The translations under genes and the position numbers were made by a program. The notes beneath the pieces were generated by a model. The model made no database searches. It was not told where the DNA came from and worked only from the letters and a program-made list of their open reading frames with translations. A stretch of 64,000 nt of DNA from Halopseudomonas xiamenensis. Its GTDB lineage: Bacteria; Pseudomonadota; Gammaproteobacteria; Pseudomonadales; Pseudomonadaceae. The stretch is from assembly GCF_014219065.1 (NCBI RefSeq), contig NZ_JACLGO010000005.1:119781-183780 (forward strand), read 5' to 3'. Positions 38,009 through 47,562 of this stretch are shown here, piece after piece (positions within the stretch are counted from its first letter, which is position 1; each line of letters opens with the position of its first letter).

Positions 38009-38403
38009 TTCATCACAGAAACCTGCCCGCACTGCCTGCACCTGATCCCATCCCGCACCGGGAACAGCGGAAAGTCCAGACCGATGAATACCAGAAATGC
38101 CCAGCGCCGCCCGATCTGCTGGTACTCCGTATCCTCGCTGCCGCAATGTGGACACACCACTGCGTCCACTCCCTGCTCCTCCAGCAGATCCTGTTCGCGA
38201 TCCTCGGCCAGGACTGCCAGCGCCTTATCGACATGCGCCTGCGGCACCTGTAACCGCACGCCCCCCAACGCATCAGACAACAGCCATTGCATATTGATGG
38301 TGTGCTCATCGGCCACGAACGCCGGAATCCCTTCGGCATCCAGCCGGGATCTGGCGATATGCGCCTCGTAGGGCAGGCTGTAGCGTGCGATGGTGATGAG
38401 CAT
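38005..38403 (-). CDS. DUF2007 / zinc-ribbon protein
   Basis: 132-residue protein with an N-terminal DUF2007 signal-transducing-type domain (LPYEAHIARSRLDAEGIPAF, about residues 9-28) and a C-terminal zinc ribbon made of CPHC and CRQC with one hydrophobic segment between them. The function of the family is unknown. The start is the ATG at 38401-38403. Confidence 0.85.
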   Translation of the reverse strand: MLITIARYSLPYEAHIARSRLDAEGIPAFVADEHTINMQWLLSDALGGVRLQVPQAHVDKALAVLAEDREQDLLEEQGVDAVVCPHCGSEDTEYQQIGRRWAFLVFIGLDFPLFPVRDGIRCRQCGQVSVMK

Positions 38404-38539
38404 GACCGGACTCTCCCGTTGGTGTCTATAGCCTCTGCGCCGCCAGTGTCACACCCCGACCCGTAGCTTTGTTGATCCAGCTCAAGTCTAGGCTGAGCGC
38501 TGCGCTTATACTTGCCATTTTTCTCTCGGCAGGAAGCCC

Positions 38540-39181
38540 ATGACTCGTAGTAACCTCTTCAACAGCCTGGCGCTGCTCCTGGCCCTGGGCACCGCCCCGC
38601 TCGTACAGGCCAGTCCCACGGACGACGCCATGCTGCAGCTCGACGCCATCATGGCGGATGAGAGCAGGCGGCAGGCCAGCTATGCTGCCGGGCATGAACG
38701 CATCCGCTTCTGCGGTTACTGCCATGGTGAAGATGGTAACAGCAAGCGCGACTACATCCCCAATCTGGCCGCCCAGCATCCACAGTATCTGTTCGAGCAA
38801 TTCGAGAAGTTTGGCGATGGTCGGCGTGAGGATCACGTCATGTCGACCCTGGCCAAGGCACTGTCACTGAGCGAGCGCATCGATATCGCCGTCTATTACA
38901 GCCAGCAGACCGCCAACCCGCGCCAGGGTCACGCCCCTGCCCTGGCTGCCGCCGGCGAACCCCTGTACGAACGGCACTGCTCCGTCTGCCACGGCAATGA
39001 GGCCCAGGGCGTCAGGGACATGCCGCGACTGGCCGGCCAGCCCGCGCAGTATATCGAGATGGCACTGAAGCGATTCCAGCAAACCGACCCACAACAGAAC
39101 GACTCGCCGATGATCGGTGTCGCGCGGATGCTGGGCGACAGCGACATCAGCGCGGTAGCCGCCTACCTGCAGGGCCGATAA
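38540..39181 (+). CDS. Cytochrome c4-type diheme cytochrome
   Basis: 213-residue exported diheme cytochrome c. A signal peptide (about 1-24) precedes the heme motifs CGYCH (58-62) and CSVCH (about 146-150), each in its own class I domain. Such proteins carry electrons between the bc1 complex and terminal oxidases or peroxidases in the periplasm. The axial methionines lie in the HVMSTLAK and SPMIGVARML regions. It stands alone upstream of queC. Confidence 0.92.
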   Translation: MTRSNLFNSLALLLALGTAPLVQASPTDDAMLQLDAIMADESRRQASYAAGHERIRFCGYCHGEDGNSKRDYIPNLAAQHPQYLFEQFEKFGDGRREDHVMSTLAKALSLSERIDIAVYYSQQTANPRQGHAPALAAAGEPLYERHCSVCHGNEAQGVRDMPRLAGQPAQYIEMALKRFQQTDPQQNDSPMIGVARMLGDSDISAVAAYLQGR

Positions 39182-39325
39182 GGCCCTGCATACCCACCAG
39201 GCGGACAGCTCCCTATCCAGCGAATGAGAATATGGATGGATGGCGCTGGACAGGACCGATCCGCCCGTTACAATGGCCTCCGCTTCACCCGGTCGCAGCC
39301 TACCCGGACAAAACAAGGACACCCC

Positions 39326-40033
39326 ATGAATGCCTTACTGATCTGCTCCGGCGGATTCGACTCCGTGACCCTGGCCTACCGGCTGGCGGCGGAGCACTCC
39401 CTCGGCGCCCTGCTGACCTTCGACTACGGTCAGCGCCACCGCAAGGAAATCGACGCCGCCAAGCGCAGCGCCGAACAGCTCGCCGTGCCACACCTGGTCA
39501 TGGACATCAGCACCATCGGTCGCCAGCTATCCGGCTCGGCCCTGACCGACGATATCGCCGTGCCTCACGGCCATTACAGCGAAGAGAGCATGAAGCTGAC
39601 GGTGGTGCCCAACCGCAACGCCATCATGCTCACCATTGCCTTCGGCGTGGCCGCCGCCCGTGGTTTCGACAGCGTGGCGCTGGCGGTACATGGTGGCGAT
39701 CACTTCATCTATCCCGACTGCCGCCCCGACTTCATCCGCCTGTTCGGCCAGATGCAGGCCAGGGCGCTGGAGGGCGTGGCTGACGTGGCCCTGCTGGCCC
39801 CCTACGTCGATGCCGACAAGACCGAGATCGCCCGCGATGCGGCGCGCTTCGCGGTGCCGGTGGCCGACACCTGGTCCTGCTACGAAGGCGGCGAGATCCA
39901 CTGCGGTCGTTGCGGCACCTGCGTCGAGCGCATCGAGGCCATGGCCCTGGCCGGCATGGCCGATCCCACGCCCTACCAGGACCAACAGTACTGGCGCGAA
40001 GCCGTGGCGAGGGTCAACGCATGTACACCATAA
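39326..40033 (+). CDS. queC: 7-cyano-7-deazaguanine synthase QueC
   Basis: 235-residue PP-loop ATPase that converts CDG into preQ0 in queuosine synthesis. SGGFDS (8-13) is the PP-loop, TFDYGQRHRKE follows, and the C-terminal zinc site comprises the cysteines of CYEGGEIHCGRCGTC. The start is the ATG at 39326 with AAGGA upstream; the open frame to the left is not coding. It overlaps queD by 13 bases. Confidence 0.95.
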   Translation: MNALLICSGGFDSVTLAYRLAAEHSLGALLTFDYGQRHRKEIDAAKRSAEQLAVPHLVMDISTIGRQLSGSALTDDIAVPHGHYSEESMKLTVVPNRNAIMLTIAFGVAAARGFDSVALAVHGGDHFIYPDCRPDFIRLFGQMQARALEGVADVALLAPYVDADKTEIARDAARFAVPVADTWSCYEGGEIHCGRCGTCVERIEAMALAGMADPTPYQDQQYWREAVARVNACTP

Positions 40034-40377
40034 GGAAAGAGTTTCACTTTTCCGCCTCCCACCAGCTCAAGCAGATGCCCGACTGGCACCCCTGCGCCCG
40101 CCTGCACGGCCACAACTACGTGGTGGAAATCGAATTGCAGAGTGAGGAGCTGGACCAGTACGGCTTCGTCCGCGACTACCTGGAGCTCAAGGCATTCAAG
40201 GAATACATCGACGCCGAGCTGGATCACCGCCACCTCAACGAGGTACTCGGCGACGAATGCACCACCGCCGAACGGCTGGCCAGGCACCTGTATGAATGGG
40301 CCCGGCAGCGCTGGCCCGAGGTAAGCGCAGTATCGGTATCGGAGACGCCTAAGACCTGGGCAGAGTACCGCCCATGA
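40021..40377 (+). CDS. queD: 6-carboxytetrahydropterin synthase QueD
   Basis: 118-residue T-fold enzyme that makes 6-carboxy-tetrahydropterin from dihydroneopterin triphosphate. The zinc histidines are His14, His29 and His31 and the catalytic cysteine is Cys25 (HPCARLHGHNY). The C-terminal SVSETPKTWAEY is diagnostic. Starts inside queC and overlaps queE by four bases. Confidence 0.95.
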   Translation: MYTIRKEFHFSASHQLKQMPDWHPCARLHGHNYVVEIELQSEELDQYGFVRDYLELKAFKEYIDAELDHRHLNEVLGDECTTAERLARHLYEWARQRWPEVSAVSVSETPKTWAEYRP

Positions 40378-41090
40378 TCGCCATCAGCGAGATCTTCGGC
40401 CCCACCATCCAGGGCGAGGGTGCATTGATTGGCATGCCTACGGTGTTCGTACGCACCGGCGGCTGCGACTTTCGCTGCAGCTGGTGCGACACCCTGTACG
40501 CCGTGGAACCACGCTTTCGGGCCGACTGGCAGAGCATGTCCGCCGCGGCGATCATGGCCGAGGTAAACCGGCTGAGCGGCGGCACCCCGATACTGGTGAC
40601 ACTCTCCGGCGGCAATCCGGCGCTGCAGCCACTCGACCCGTTGCTGCAGCTCGGCCACCAGCAGGGCCACAGCTTCGCCATGGAAACCCAGGGCAGCCGG
40701 GCGCAGACCTGGTTCGGGCAGCTCGACCACCTTACCCTCAGTCCCAAGCCGCCCTCCTCGGGCATGCCTTTTCGCCGGGAGCGTTTCGACGCCTGCCTGG
40801 CCGCTGCCGGAGTCGCTACCCAGGTCAGCCTCAAGCTGGTGATAGCCGACGAAACGGATTATCAATGGGCAAAAGCCCTGGCGGACGGCTACCCGCAACT
40901 GCCCCTGTACCTGCAGCCCTGCAATACCGCCCCGGCCACGCCCGAGCAGCCGGAACGGGAAACCGACCTGGCGGCGCTCAATAGCCAACTGCGCTGGCTG
41001 GTGGAACGGGTAACTACCGACCGCTGGTATCGGCCCCGGATACTGCCACAGCTGCATGTGCTGATCTGGAATAATGAGCGGGGCGTGTAA
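40374..41090 (+). CDS. queE: 7-carboxy-7-deazaguanine synthase QueE
   Basis: 238-residue radical SAM enzyme that contracts the pterin ring to give CDG. The cluster cysteines are 31, 35 and 38 (CDFRCSWC). SEIFGPTIQGEGALIGMPTV at the N-terminus and LVTLSGGNPALQPL are typical. It completes a queC-queD-queE operon with overlapping ends; queF is not in this window. Confidence 0.95.
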   Translation: MIAISEIFGPTIQGEGALIGMPTVFVRTGGCDFRCSWCDTLYAVEPRFRADWQSMSAAAIMAEVNRLSGGTPILVTLSGGNPALQPLDPLLQLGHQQGHSFAMETQGSRAQTWFGQLDHLTLSPKPPSSGMPFRRERFDACLAAAGVATQVSLKLVIADETDYQWAKALADGYPQLPLYLQPCNTAPATPEQPERETDLAALNSQLRWLVERVTTDRWYRPRILPQLHVLIWNNERGV

Positions 41091-41302
41091 TAGCTCGCAG
41101 CCCTCAGATTTCTGTCGCACTGCACTGGCATCTTCCTGAGTTCGGCAAGTCAAAATAGCCGATCAACCAGTCGCTATATATCCCTGGCTTATTTTGCGAC
41201 ATGAACAATCATTCGCATCTAGGGTGATTTTTGGCTTATCGAAGCCAAAAGGACTGTCTTGCCTTCTGTCCTCTGATAAAAATAATACTCAGGAGAAGCT
41301 CG

Positions 41303-43162
41303 ATGTATCGTCGCGCAACTAGTAAGGCCCGCTCCACTTCACCGCAACGTCATCTTCTGGTTACCGCTGTCGCCCTGGCAACGGGTTCATTGCTACTGGC
41401 CGGCTGTCTTGGCGGTGGAGGAGGCTCCTCCAGCAAACCCAGCGATCGCGCGCAATTGACCCTCGGCAATGGCGAGATTGTCGGCTTGGCCACGGAGGAT
41501 GTGCTGGTCTGGCATGGCATTCCCTACGCCCAACCGCCGGTCGATGAACTACGCTGGCACGCACCGCTGCCGCCGCAGGACTGGAGCGGCACCCTGGATG
41601 CCCGCGAGCGTGGTCCCGAATGCGTGCAGGCAGAAACCACTACCCAATGGCAACGCACCTCGAACATGGTCGGTGACGAGGACTGCCTGACGGTGGATAT
41701 CTATCGCCCCAACCGCAGCGGTTTCCAGGATGAGGCCCTGCCCGTGTACGTCTGGATTCACGGTGGTTCGAACAACTTCGGCACTGCCAGACAGTATGAC
41801 GGCAGCGCCCTGGCCACGCATTCGGACGTGATCGTCGTGGTCGTACAGTACCGCCTGGGCCCGCTGGGCTGGTTCTTCCACCCGGATGTGCAGACCGGCG
41901 GCGCCGATCCGCTCTCCGACTCCGGCAACTTCGGCACCCTGGACACCATTCGTGCACTGGAATGGGTGCAGGCCAATATTGCCGACTTCGGTGGTGATCC
42001 GAATAACGTCACCATCACCGGCGAATCCGCCGGCGCACACAACGTACTCAACCTGATGGTCTCACCGGAAGCGAGCGGGCTCTTCCACCGCGCCATGTCG
42101 CAGAGTGGCTCGATGAACACCCGCAGCCCCGCCTCGGCACGCAACTCGACCAACAGCCATATCGAATGGCTGATCCGTCTGCTGGAAGACCGCAAAACAC
42201 CAGACTCCCCCATAACAGCCGACCAGGCCACGCAGATGCGTGAAGACATGGAGGCGGCCGGCACGTTGGGCGAATACCTGCGTGCAGCCGAAGGCAGAGA
42301 CCTGTACCAGGCGGTCTTCAACTACAGCTCGCTGAGCGCCTATGGCGCCATCGAGGATGGCACGGTAATTCCCAGCGGTGGCTGGATTCCCAGCTTTACC
42401 AGTGGTGATTTCAACAACGTGCCACTGATCCTGGGCGCCAACGAGTATGAACAGAAGTCATTCATGCCGCTATACGGTGCGGCGGTGAAAGGCGCACTGC
42501 CTGACATACCCTCACCGCCGGACAAGACCTGGCTGGATCTGCTGGATGTCGCCTTTGAAGGCAACCAGACCCTGGACGATGTCCTGCCCACCGAGAAGGA
42601 CAAGGATACCTACGAACTCACCGGCTACCACGGCAGCCGTGCCTGGCGAGCCAAATACGTGGATCAGTTGGCCCGCCTGATCAGCGAACATCAGCCAGCC
42701 ACCTACGCCTACGATTTCCGTTGGGGCACCCAGTCCGGCCCATCGCCCTTCAACTTCATCTATGGCGCGGGCCACGCAGCGGATATCTCGTTCTTCTTCG
42801 GTGCAGGCGAGGGCCTGTTCGAATTGCCCTTCACCGAGCAGAACGAACCCGGCCGAGTCGCCCTGCAGGAGTCGATGATGAACTACCTGGCGGATTTCGC
42901 CCGTGACGGAGACCCCAACGGCAGCTACAGCGAGGCGCAACCCGAATGGGCCAAGTGGACACCGACTGCTGGGCAGAACAAGATAATCATCTTTGACGCC
43001 AGCAATACGGAAGCGCATATCAGTCTGTCTGCCGAAGAGCTGACCCTGGTCCAGGTCAATACCGCCTGGGCCGCAGCACTTACCACAGCGGGTCTGACGC
43101 CGACGGAAGTAGGCACATTGCCGGCTTTCTTCGGCCAATCAGCGAACTATTCCACCCCCTGA
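41303..43162 (+). CDS. Type-B carboxylesterase lipoprotein
   Basis: 619-residue exported esterase. A lipobox LLAGC is followed by a glycine/serine-rich linker, then the carboxylesterase B domain: HGIPYAQPPVDELRW, EDCLTVDIYRP, the oxyanion IHGGS, the nucleophile in GESAGA (about residue 241) and late Glu and His (NFIYGAGHAADISF). The start is the ATG at 41303 with CAGGAGAAG upstream. It stands alone; the substrate is unknown. Confidence 0.92.
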   Translation: MYRRATSKARSTSPQRHLLVTAVALATGSLLLAGCLGGGGGSSSKPSDRAQLTLGNGEIVGLATEDVLVWHGIPYAQPPVDELRWHAPLPPQDWSGTLDARERGPECVQAETTTQWQRTSNMVGDEDCLTVDIYRPNRSGFQDEALPVYVWIHGGSNNFGTARQYDGSALATHSDVIVVVVQYRLGPLGWFFHPDVQTGGADPLSDSGNFGTLDTIRALEWVQANIADFGGDPNNVTITGESAGAHNVLNLMVSPEASGLFHRAMSQSGSMNTRSPASARNSTNSHIEWLIRLLEDRKTPDSPITADQATQMREDMEAAGTLGEYLRAAEGRDLYQAVFNYSSLSAYGAIEDGTVIPSGGWIPSFTSGDFNNVPLILGANEYEQKSFMPLYGAAVKGALPDIPSPPDKTWLDLLDVAFEGNQTLDDVLPTEKDKDTYELTGYHGSRAWRAKYVDQLARLISEHQPATYAYDFRWGTQSGPSPFNFIYGAGHAADISFFFGAGEGLFELPFTEQNEPGRVALQESMMNYLADFARDGDPNGSYSEAQPEWAKWTPTAGQNKIIIFDASNTEAHISLSAEELTLVQVNTAWAAALTTAGLTPTEVGTLPAFFGQSANYSTP

Positions 43163-43220
43163 ACGCCTTCAGAAAGGTGCTGAGCTTCCCCCGCTGTGTA
43201 ACAGCAGCTGGGGAAGTTCA

Positions 43221-43327
43221 TTAGCGGGGCGCAGCCAGATTCAACTGCCACGATACGCCAAAACGGTCGCTGACCCAGCCGAACCGCTGGCTGAAGCCGT
43301 AGTCATCCAACGGCATCAGAGTCACGG
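43221..43327 (-). pseudogene. C-terminal remnant of a PhnB-like VOC gene
   Basis: An in-frame stretch on the minus strand reads TLMPLDDYGFSQRFGWVSDR and then FGVSWQLNLAAPR with a stop codon. This is the C-terminus of PhnB-type VOC proteins. The N-terminal three-quarters are missing; the DUF1810 stop begins right at the break. Too short and without a start to be a gene. Confidence 0.7.
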
Positions 43328-43328
43328 C

Positions 43329-43775
43329 TCACAGGTTGCTTCGTTTCTCCAGCAATGCGAGCGTCCGCCTATCACACTCCCCAGCAAAGAAGGCGTCAAG
43401 TGCGGCACGAAAAATCTGCTCGGACGGATCTGCAAGCGAGAACAGGGTAAGGCAGGAGCGGAACTTCAGGGCATCGATTTCGCCCAGCACTGAGCCAGCA
43501 TCCCCGGCCTGATGCACCAGCATCGCTGCTGTCACTTCACGAAGCCGGGGGCCCAGGACCGGATGACCAAGATAGGCACGCGCCTCAGCCAAGCCGGTCA
43601 GGCCATACCGTTCAGCATTAGCGCTGCTCCCAAGCCCCCTGAGCTGAGGAAATACAAACCAGATCCAGTGCGTTCTCTTCCTGCCAGCACGGAGTTCGGC
43701 CAGAGCGGTGGCGTAGGAGGTTTCCTGCGCCTCGGTGAAACGCGAGAGCTGGAACGGATCTGTGTTCATGGACAT
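43329..43775 (-). CDS. DUF1810 family protein
   Basis: 148-residue DUF1810 protein (calpastatin-like family in bacteria). YATALAELRAGRKRTHWIWF and the following FPQLRGLGSSANAERYG are characteristic, and the C-terminal half LKFRSCLTLFSLA fits the family. The function is unknown. The gene appears to have come to rest against a broken PhnB gene. Confidence 0.87.
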   Translation of the reverse strand: MSMNTDPFQLSRFTEAQETSYATALAELRAGRKRTHWIWFVFPQLRGLGSSANAERYGLTGLAEARAYLGHPVLGPRLREVTAAMLVHQAGDAGSVLGEIDALKFRSCLTLFSLADPSEQIFRAALDAFFAGECDRRTLALLEKRSNL

Positions 43776-43829
43776 TCCTCCAGTGCTGCAGGCCAGGGGC
43801 CAGCTTAGCCGCCCCGACGTACCCGGGTA

Positions 43830-44315
43830 CTACAACCAGGTATTTTTCGGCGGACGGAGGGTACTGCCGAGCTTGTCTGGCAACGGCAACTGCAGGTTGG
43901 CCCTGACCCGCTGTTGCAACTGCGCCAGCAGACAAGGCGGAAGTTCGGACGACCGGCGTTTCTGCAGATCGATATGGATATCCACCTGCTCGGAAATAGC
44001 CGCCCGCACATTGCTCGACAGATTGAACACCTCATGGCAGAAGTGCAAGCGCTTGGCATCCACTGCCAGCAGCCACGAGCGAATCTCCAGCTCATCGCCC
44101 AGCGCCACCTCCCGCTCATAGATCATGTGGCTCTCCAATACTGCCTTGCCGCAGGCATATTTGCGCACATAGGACTCACCCATACCGATTTCCTCGGTCA
44201 GATTGACCTGAGCGTCATACACCGCCAGACCATAGCGAGTGGCATTCATATGCCCATTCACATCAATCCACTCCGGCGGAACCACCACCCGCAACCCGAT
44301 AAACGGCACCTGCAT
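43830..44315 (-). CDS. Thioesterase family protein (hot-dog fold)
   Basis: 161-residue acyl-CoA thioesterase-type protein. WIDVNGHMNATRYGLAVYD is the 4-hydroxybenzoyl-CoA thioesterase-like motif with its Asp, and the remainder fits one hot-dog domain. The ATG at 44313-44315 follows AGGGGA by six bases; another ATG lies two codons upstream. It is downstream of the PrpD-like gene. Confidence 0.85.
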   Translation of the reverse strand: MQVPFIGLRVVVPPEWIDVNGHMNATRYGLAVYDAQVNLTEEIGMGESYVRKYACGKAVLESHMIYEREVALGDELEIRSWLLAVDAKRLHFCHEVFNLSSNVRAAISEQVDIHIDLQKRRSSELPPCLLAQLQQRVRANLQLPLPDKLGSTLRPPKNTWL

Positions 44316-44426
44316 ATCCATTCCCCTGAACAGCAAAAACCCGCGACCACTGTAGCCGATGGCGGGTTTGCCGAACTCGTTGCTTTGCAGGTTGACGCGT
44401 ATGGAGTTGAGCGCCCTCAAACCTGG

Positions 44427-45875
44427 TCACAGATGCCAAAGATCCATGAACTCGTTCACCGGCATATCTTCCAGCACCTGCTGACCATCACAGGCGGCCA
44501 GGATCGCCGCCGCCTGCTTGGGCCCGAAATGGCCGGCCACGGCCGTCTCGAACTTTTCCAGTAACAGCGGGATACCCTCTGCCCGGCGGCGGCGGTGGCC
44601 AATCGGATATTCCACCGCGACACGCTCGGTGCTGGTGCCGTCCTTGAAAAAGACCTGGATGGCATTGCCGATGGAACGTTTGGCGGGATCAAGGTAGTCC
44701 CTGCTGAAGGCAACGTTCTCAACCACCTCCATCTTGCTGCGCAGTGCATCGATGCGCGGATCGACGGCCACGGCGTCCTCATAGTGCTTCACCGTCAGGT
44801 CTCCGTAAATCAACGGAATGGCAATCATGTATTGCAGGCAGTGATCCCGGTCGGCCGGGTTGTCCAGCGGCCCGGTCTTGTTGATGATGCGCATGCCGGC
44901 TTCCTGGGTTTCGACCTTGATTCGGTCAACCAGATCGAGCCGGCCATGCACCTCGGGATACAAGGCCAAGGCACACTCAACGGCGGTTTGAGCATGAAAT
45001 TCGGCTGGAAAGGCAATCTTGAACAGGATGTTCTCCATCACGTAACTGCCGTAGCCCTGCGTGAACCGCAGCTTGTTGCCCTGGAACAACACATCCTGGA
45101 ACCCCCAGACCGGGGCCGACAACGCCGCCGGATAGCCGATCTCACCCTTGAGGGAAATCAGGGCCAGTCGCAGCCCCCGGCTGGATGCGTCCCCGGCTGC
45201 CCAGCTCTTGCGAGGTCCCGCCTGCGGTGCATGACGGTAGACTCGCAGCGCCGAGCCATCAATCCAGGCGTGGGAAACAGCGCCGAGAACCTCTTCTTCA
45301 GTCCCGCCGAGCAAAGCAGCGCATACAGCGGCAGAAGCGATGCGCACCAGCATCACATGATCCAGGCCAACCCGGTTGAAGGCATTTTCCAGCGCAATAA
45401 CGCCCTGAATCTCATGGGCCTTGATCATGCCGGTAAGAACATCGCGCATCTTCAGCGGCGCTTTACCCTGAAGCACAGCCTTGCGGGAAAGGTAATCCGC
45501 CACCGCCAGGATTGCGCCCAGGTTATCGGATGGATGCCCCCACTCAGCGGCCAGCCAGGTATCGTTGAAATCCAACCAGCGAATCATGGCGCCGATATTC
45601 CAGGCAGCCTGGACCGGCTCGAGCTGGTAATGGGTACCAGGAATCCTTACCCCGTTCGGCATCTCCGCGCCTTCGACCACCGGGCCGAGCAACTTGGTAC
45701 ATGCCGGATACCGCAAAGCCAGAATGCCACAGGCCAGGCTGTCCAACAGACAGTAACGCGCGGTCTCATACGCTTCTGTGCTATCGATGGCATGCCTGAC
45801 GACATACTCGGCGATATCGACCAGTTCCCGGTCAGGTGCGGGCCGTTTGGCACTACGGGGGTCCTGGGTATTCAT
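44427..45875 (-). CDS. MmgE/PrpD family protein (2-methylcitrate dehydratase-like)
   Basis: 482-residue MmgE/PrpD protein, full length. [40 protein letters not shown] and the C-terminal lid domain are typical of PrpD, which dehydrates 2-methylcitrate in propionate breakdown. No prpB, prpC or acnD is nearby, so a different hydroxy-acid substrate cannot be excluded. GGAGGA precedes the start; the gene lies six bases after the YgjP-like gene. Confidence 0.88.
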   Translation of the reverse strand: MNTQDPRSAKRPAPDRELVDIAEYVVRHAIDSTEAYETARYCLLDSLACGILALRYPACTKLLGPVVEGAEMPNGVRIPGTHYQLEPVQAAWNIGAMIRWLDFNDTWLAAEWGHPSDNLGAILAVADYLSRKAVLQGKAPLKMRDVLTGMIKAHEIQGVIALENAFNRVGLDHVMLVRIASAAVCAALLGGTEEEVLGAVSHAWIDGSALRVYRHAPQAGPRKSWAAGDASSRGLRLALISLKGEIGYPAALSAPVWGFQDVLFQGNKLRFTQGYGSYVMENILFKIAFPAEFHAQTAVECALALYPEVHGRLDLVDRIKVETQEAGMRIINKTGPLDNPADRDHCLQYMIAIPLIYGDLTVKHYEDAVAVDPRIDALRSKMEVVENVAFSRDYLDPAKRSIGNAIQVFFKDGTSTERVAVEYPIGHRRRRAEGIPLLLEKFETAVAGHFGPKQAAAILAACDGQQVLEDMPVNEFMDLWHL

Positions 45876-45881
45876 GGCGAT

Positions 45882-46373
45882 CTATCCTCCCAAGGTCAGA
45901 AACAACCGCAAATCCAGCTCCAACTGATGATAGTCCGGCTCCATATGCTGGCACAGCTGGTAGAAAGCCTTGTTGTGCTCCTTCTCGCGCAGGTGTGCCA
46001 GTTCATGCACTACGACCATGCGCAACAGAGGTTCGGGTAGGGTTTTGAAGATGGCGGAGACCTTGATTTCGTTCTTGCGCTTGAGCTTGCTGCCCTGCAC
46101 GCGGCTGACAAACTGGTGCTGGCCCAAGGCATTGTCGATGACGTGCATGCGAGTATCAAAATACACTTTGCTGACCGGGTCGCTGCTACGCATGTACTGC
46201 TGCTTGAGCTGCTGGGTGTAGTCGTACAGTGCGGCGTCGGTCTGGATCAGGTGCGGGGCTTTTGGCGGGTAACGCTGCTCAAGCCAGGGACGAAGCTTGT
46301 TCGTGTCGATCAACTGCTGCACCCGATTCCGCAGGTCCTGGCTGTAACCGCTCAGGTATCTGAGTGCTGTCAC
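45882..46373 (-). CDS. YgjP-like zinc metallopeptidase-domain protein
   Basis: 163-residue protein of the YgjP/DUF45 type. The zinc motif VVHELAHLREKEHNKAFYQL has HExxH plus the downstream His of the family. YgjP-like proteins are thought to be metal-dependent hydrolases of unclear target. It lies directly upstream of the PrpD-like gene on the same strand. Confidence 0.87.
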   Translation of the reverse strand: MTALRYLSGYSQDLRNRVQQLIDTNKLRPWLEQRYPPKAPHLIQTDAALYDYTQQLKQQYMRSSDPVSKVYFDTRMHVIDNALGQHQFVSRVQGSKLKRKNEIKVSAIFKTLPEPLLRMVVVHELAHLREKEHNKAFYQLCQHMEPDYHQLELDLRLFLTLGG

Positions 46374-46423
46374 TTCTGCGCTCCACTGTGATGATGCTAG
46401 GTCTTCAATCTACCCTGCCCAGC

Positions 46424-47053
46424 TCAAACCAACATATCTGATCTGACGACATGCACACCCGGCTGCGCGGCAATGGCTGCTTCCAACAGGGCCTGGGCAA
46501 TATTATCAGCCGGGTTGATGCGCCAGCTCCGGGGCAGAAGTGGACCAAGGGTTTTCAATATCCCTTCCGCCACCCGCTCTCCCAGCCGAAACGCCTGACG
46601 TGGGCCGCTGATCAAGCCCGGCCTCACCAAGGTGAGCGAGGAGAACCCACAAGCAGCCAGATCCCGCTCCAACTCCCCTTTGACCCGGTTGTAGAAAAAA
46701 CGCGATGCCGCATCGGCCCTTGTTGCGGAGTTGAGGACATAGGTCGGAGTGCCATGCTGCCTGGCCGGTTTTGCTACCGCCAGCGGATAGTCGTGGTCCA
46801 CCCGCCTGAAGGCCTCCCTGGACCCGGCCAGCTTCATGGTGGTGCCGAGGGTACATATCACCGCATCGGCCTGCCACCAGGGGGCGTCAGCCGGAAGCTG
46901 ATCGAAATCAACCAAGGGCGCGAACAGTTTCGGATGCTCCGCCAACGCGCGACGAACAGGTGCCACTACCTCACTGATACGCTCATCGGCCAGCGCCCGT
47001 TGCAGCACATGACTACCGACCAGGCCGCTTGCCCCTACCAACAGTAGCTTCAT
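46424..47053 (-). CDS. NAD(P)H-binding protein (HTATIP2/YbjT-like SDR)
   Basis: 209-residue Rossmann-fold protein of the atypical short-chain dehydrogenase group. LLLVGASGLVGSHVLQRAL is the nucleotide-binding motif; AVICTLGTTMKLAGS and the later VRPGLISGPR fit HTATIP2-like oxidoreductases. The catalytic Tyr-x3-Lys appears as YNRVKGE. Substrate unknown. Confidence 0.87.
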   Translation of the reverse strand: MKLLLVGASGLVGSHVLQRALADERISEVVAPVRRALAEHPKLFAPLVDFDQLPADAPWWQADAVICTLGTTMKLAGSREAFRRVDHDYPLAVAKPARQHGTPTYVLNSATRADAASRFFYNRVKGELERDLAACGFSSLTLVRPGLISGPRQAFRLGERVAEGILKTLGPLLPRSWRINPADNIAQALLEAAIAAQPGVHVVRSDMLV

Positions 47054-47104
47054 TCTGGGTTTCCCGTGCGATTAAGCAGTGTGGTGTTAACGCCGCGCGC
47101 CTTG

Positions 47105-47539
47105 CTATGCACTCTTGACTTCAATGAACCACTTGGGCTGCATAGCGTGAAAATCCTCACGAATATTGGAAGGCAAATAGCTCGCCGAATCCAGAACAAG
47201 GGGGCGACCATCAATACGCTTGAAGACAACCCAGTGCCAGAAGTTCCTGCCCTCTTCCTGATGGTGCTTGATGGATAATAGCGCCACATCAGGCAATGCA
47301 TCCCAGGACTCGAAAGGCAGCTCATCAGCGGAAGTCTGGACGCCCGCGCTCGACAACATGCGCCGGACATATTGCGTATCCGACCACAGCGACTTGTCCG
47401 CAGCATGGATACCCATGGCGTTGGCTACGGCCTTCATCTCTGCGTATGTTTTGCCCAGAATATTGGCGACCGCCGCGATCCCGCATCCAGTGGTTTCTTC
47501 CTGTACTACGGGTTCGAGCATTGTTTTCCCCAGATGCAT
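47105..47539 (-). CDS. C39-like peptidase family protein
   Basis: 144-residue protein with a peptidase C39-type core: VVQEETTGCGIAAVANILGK carries the Gln and Cys and HHQEEGRNFWHWVVFKR the His, with a later VLDSASY giving the Asp. No transporter or leader-peptide gene is nearby. A stand-alone papain-like hydrolase is the best description. Confidence 0.75.
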   Translation of the reverse strand: MHLGKTMLEPVVQEETTGCGIAAVANILGKTYAEMKAVANAMGIHAADKSLWSDTQYVRRMLSSAGVQTSADELPFESWDALPDVALLSIKHHQEEGRNFWHWVVFKRIDGRPLVLDSASYLPSNIREDFHAMQPKWFIEVKSA

Positions 47540-47562
47540 AACGAAAGTTCGGGCTGCAGTAT

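Noticed and set aside
44427..45875. A propionate (prp) operon
   Set aside because: Only the PrpD-like gene is present; methylcitrate synthase, lyase and AcnD genes are missing, so the pathway is not claimed.
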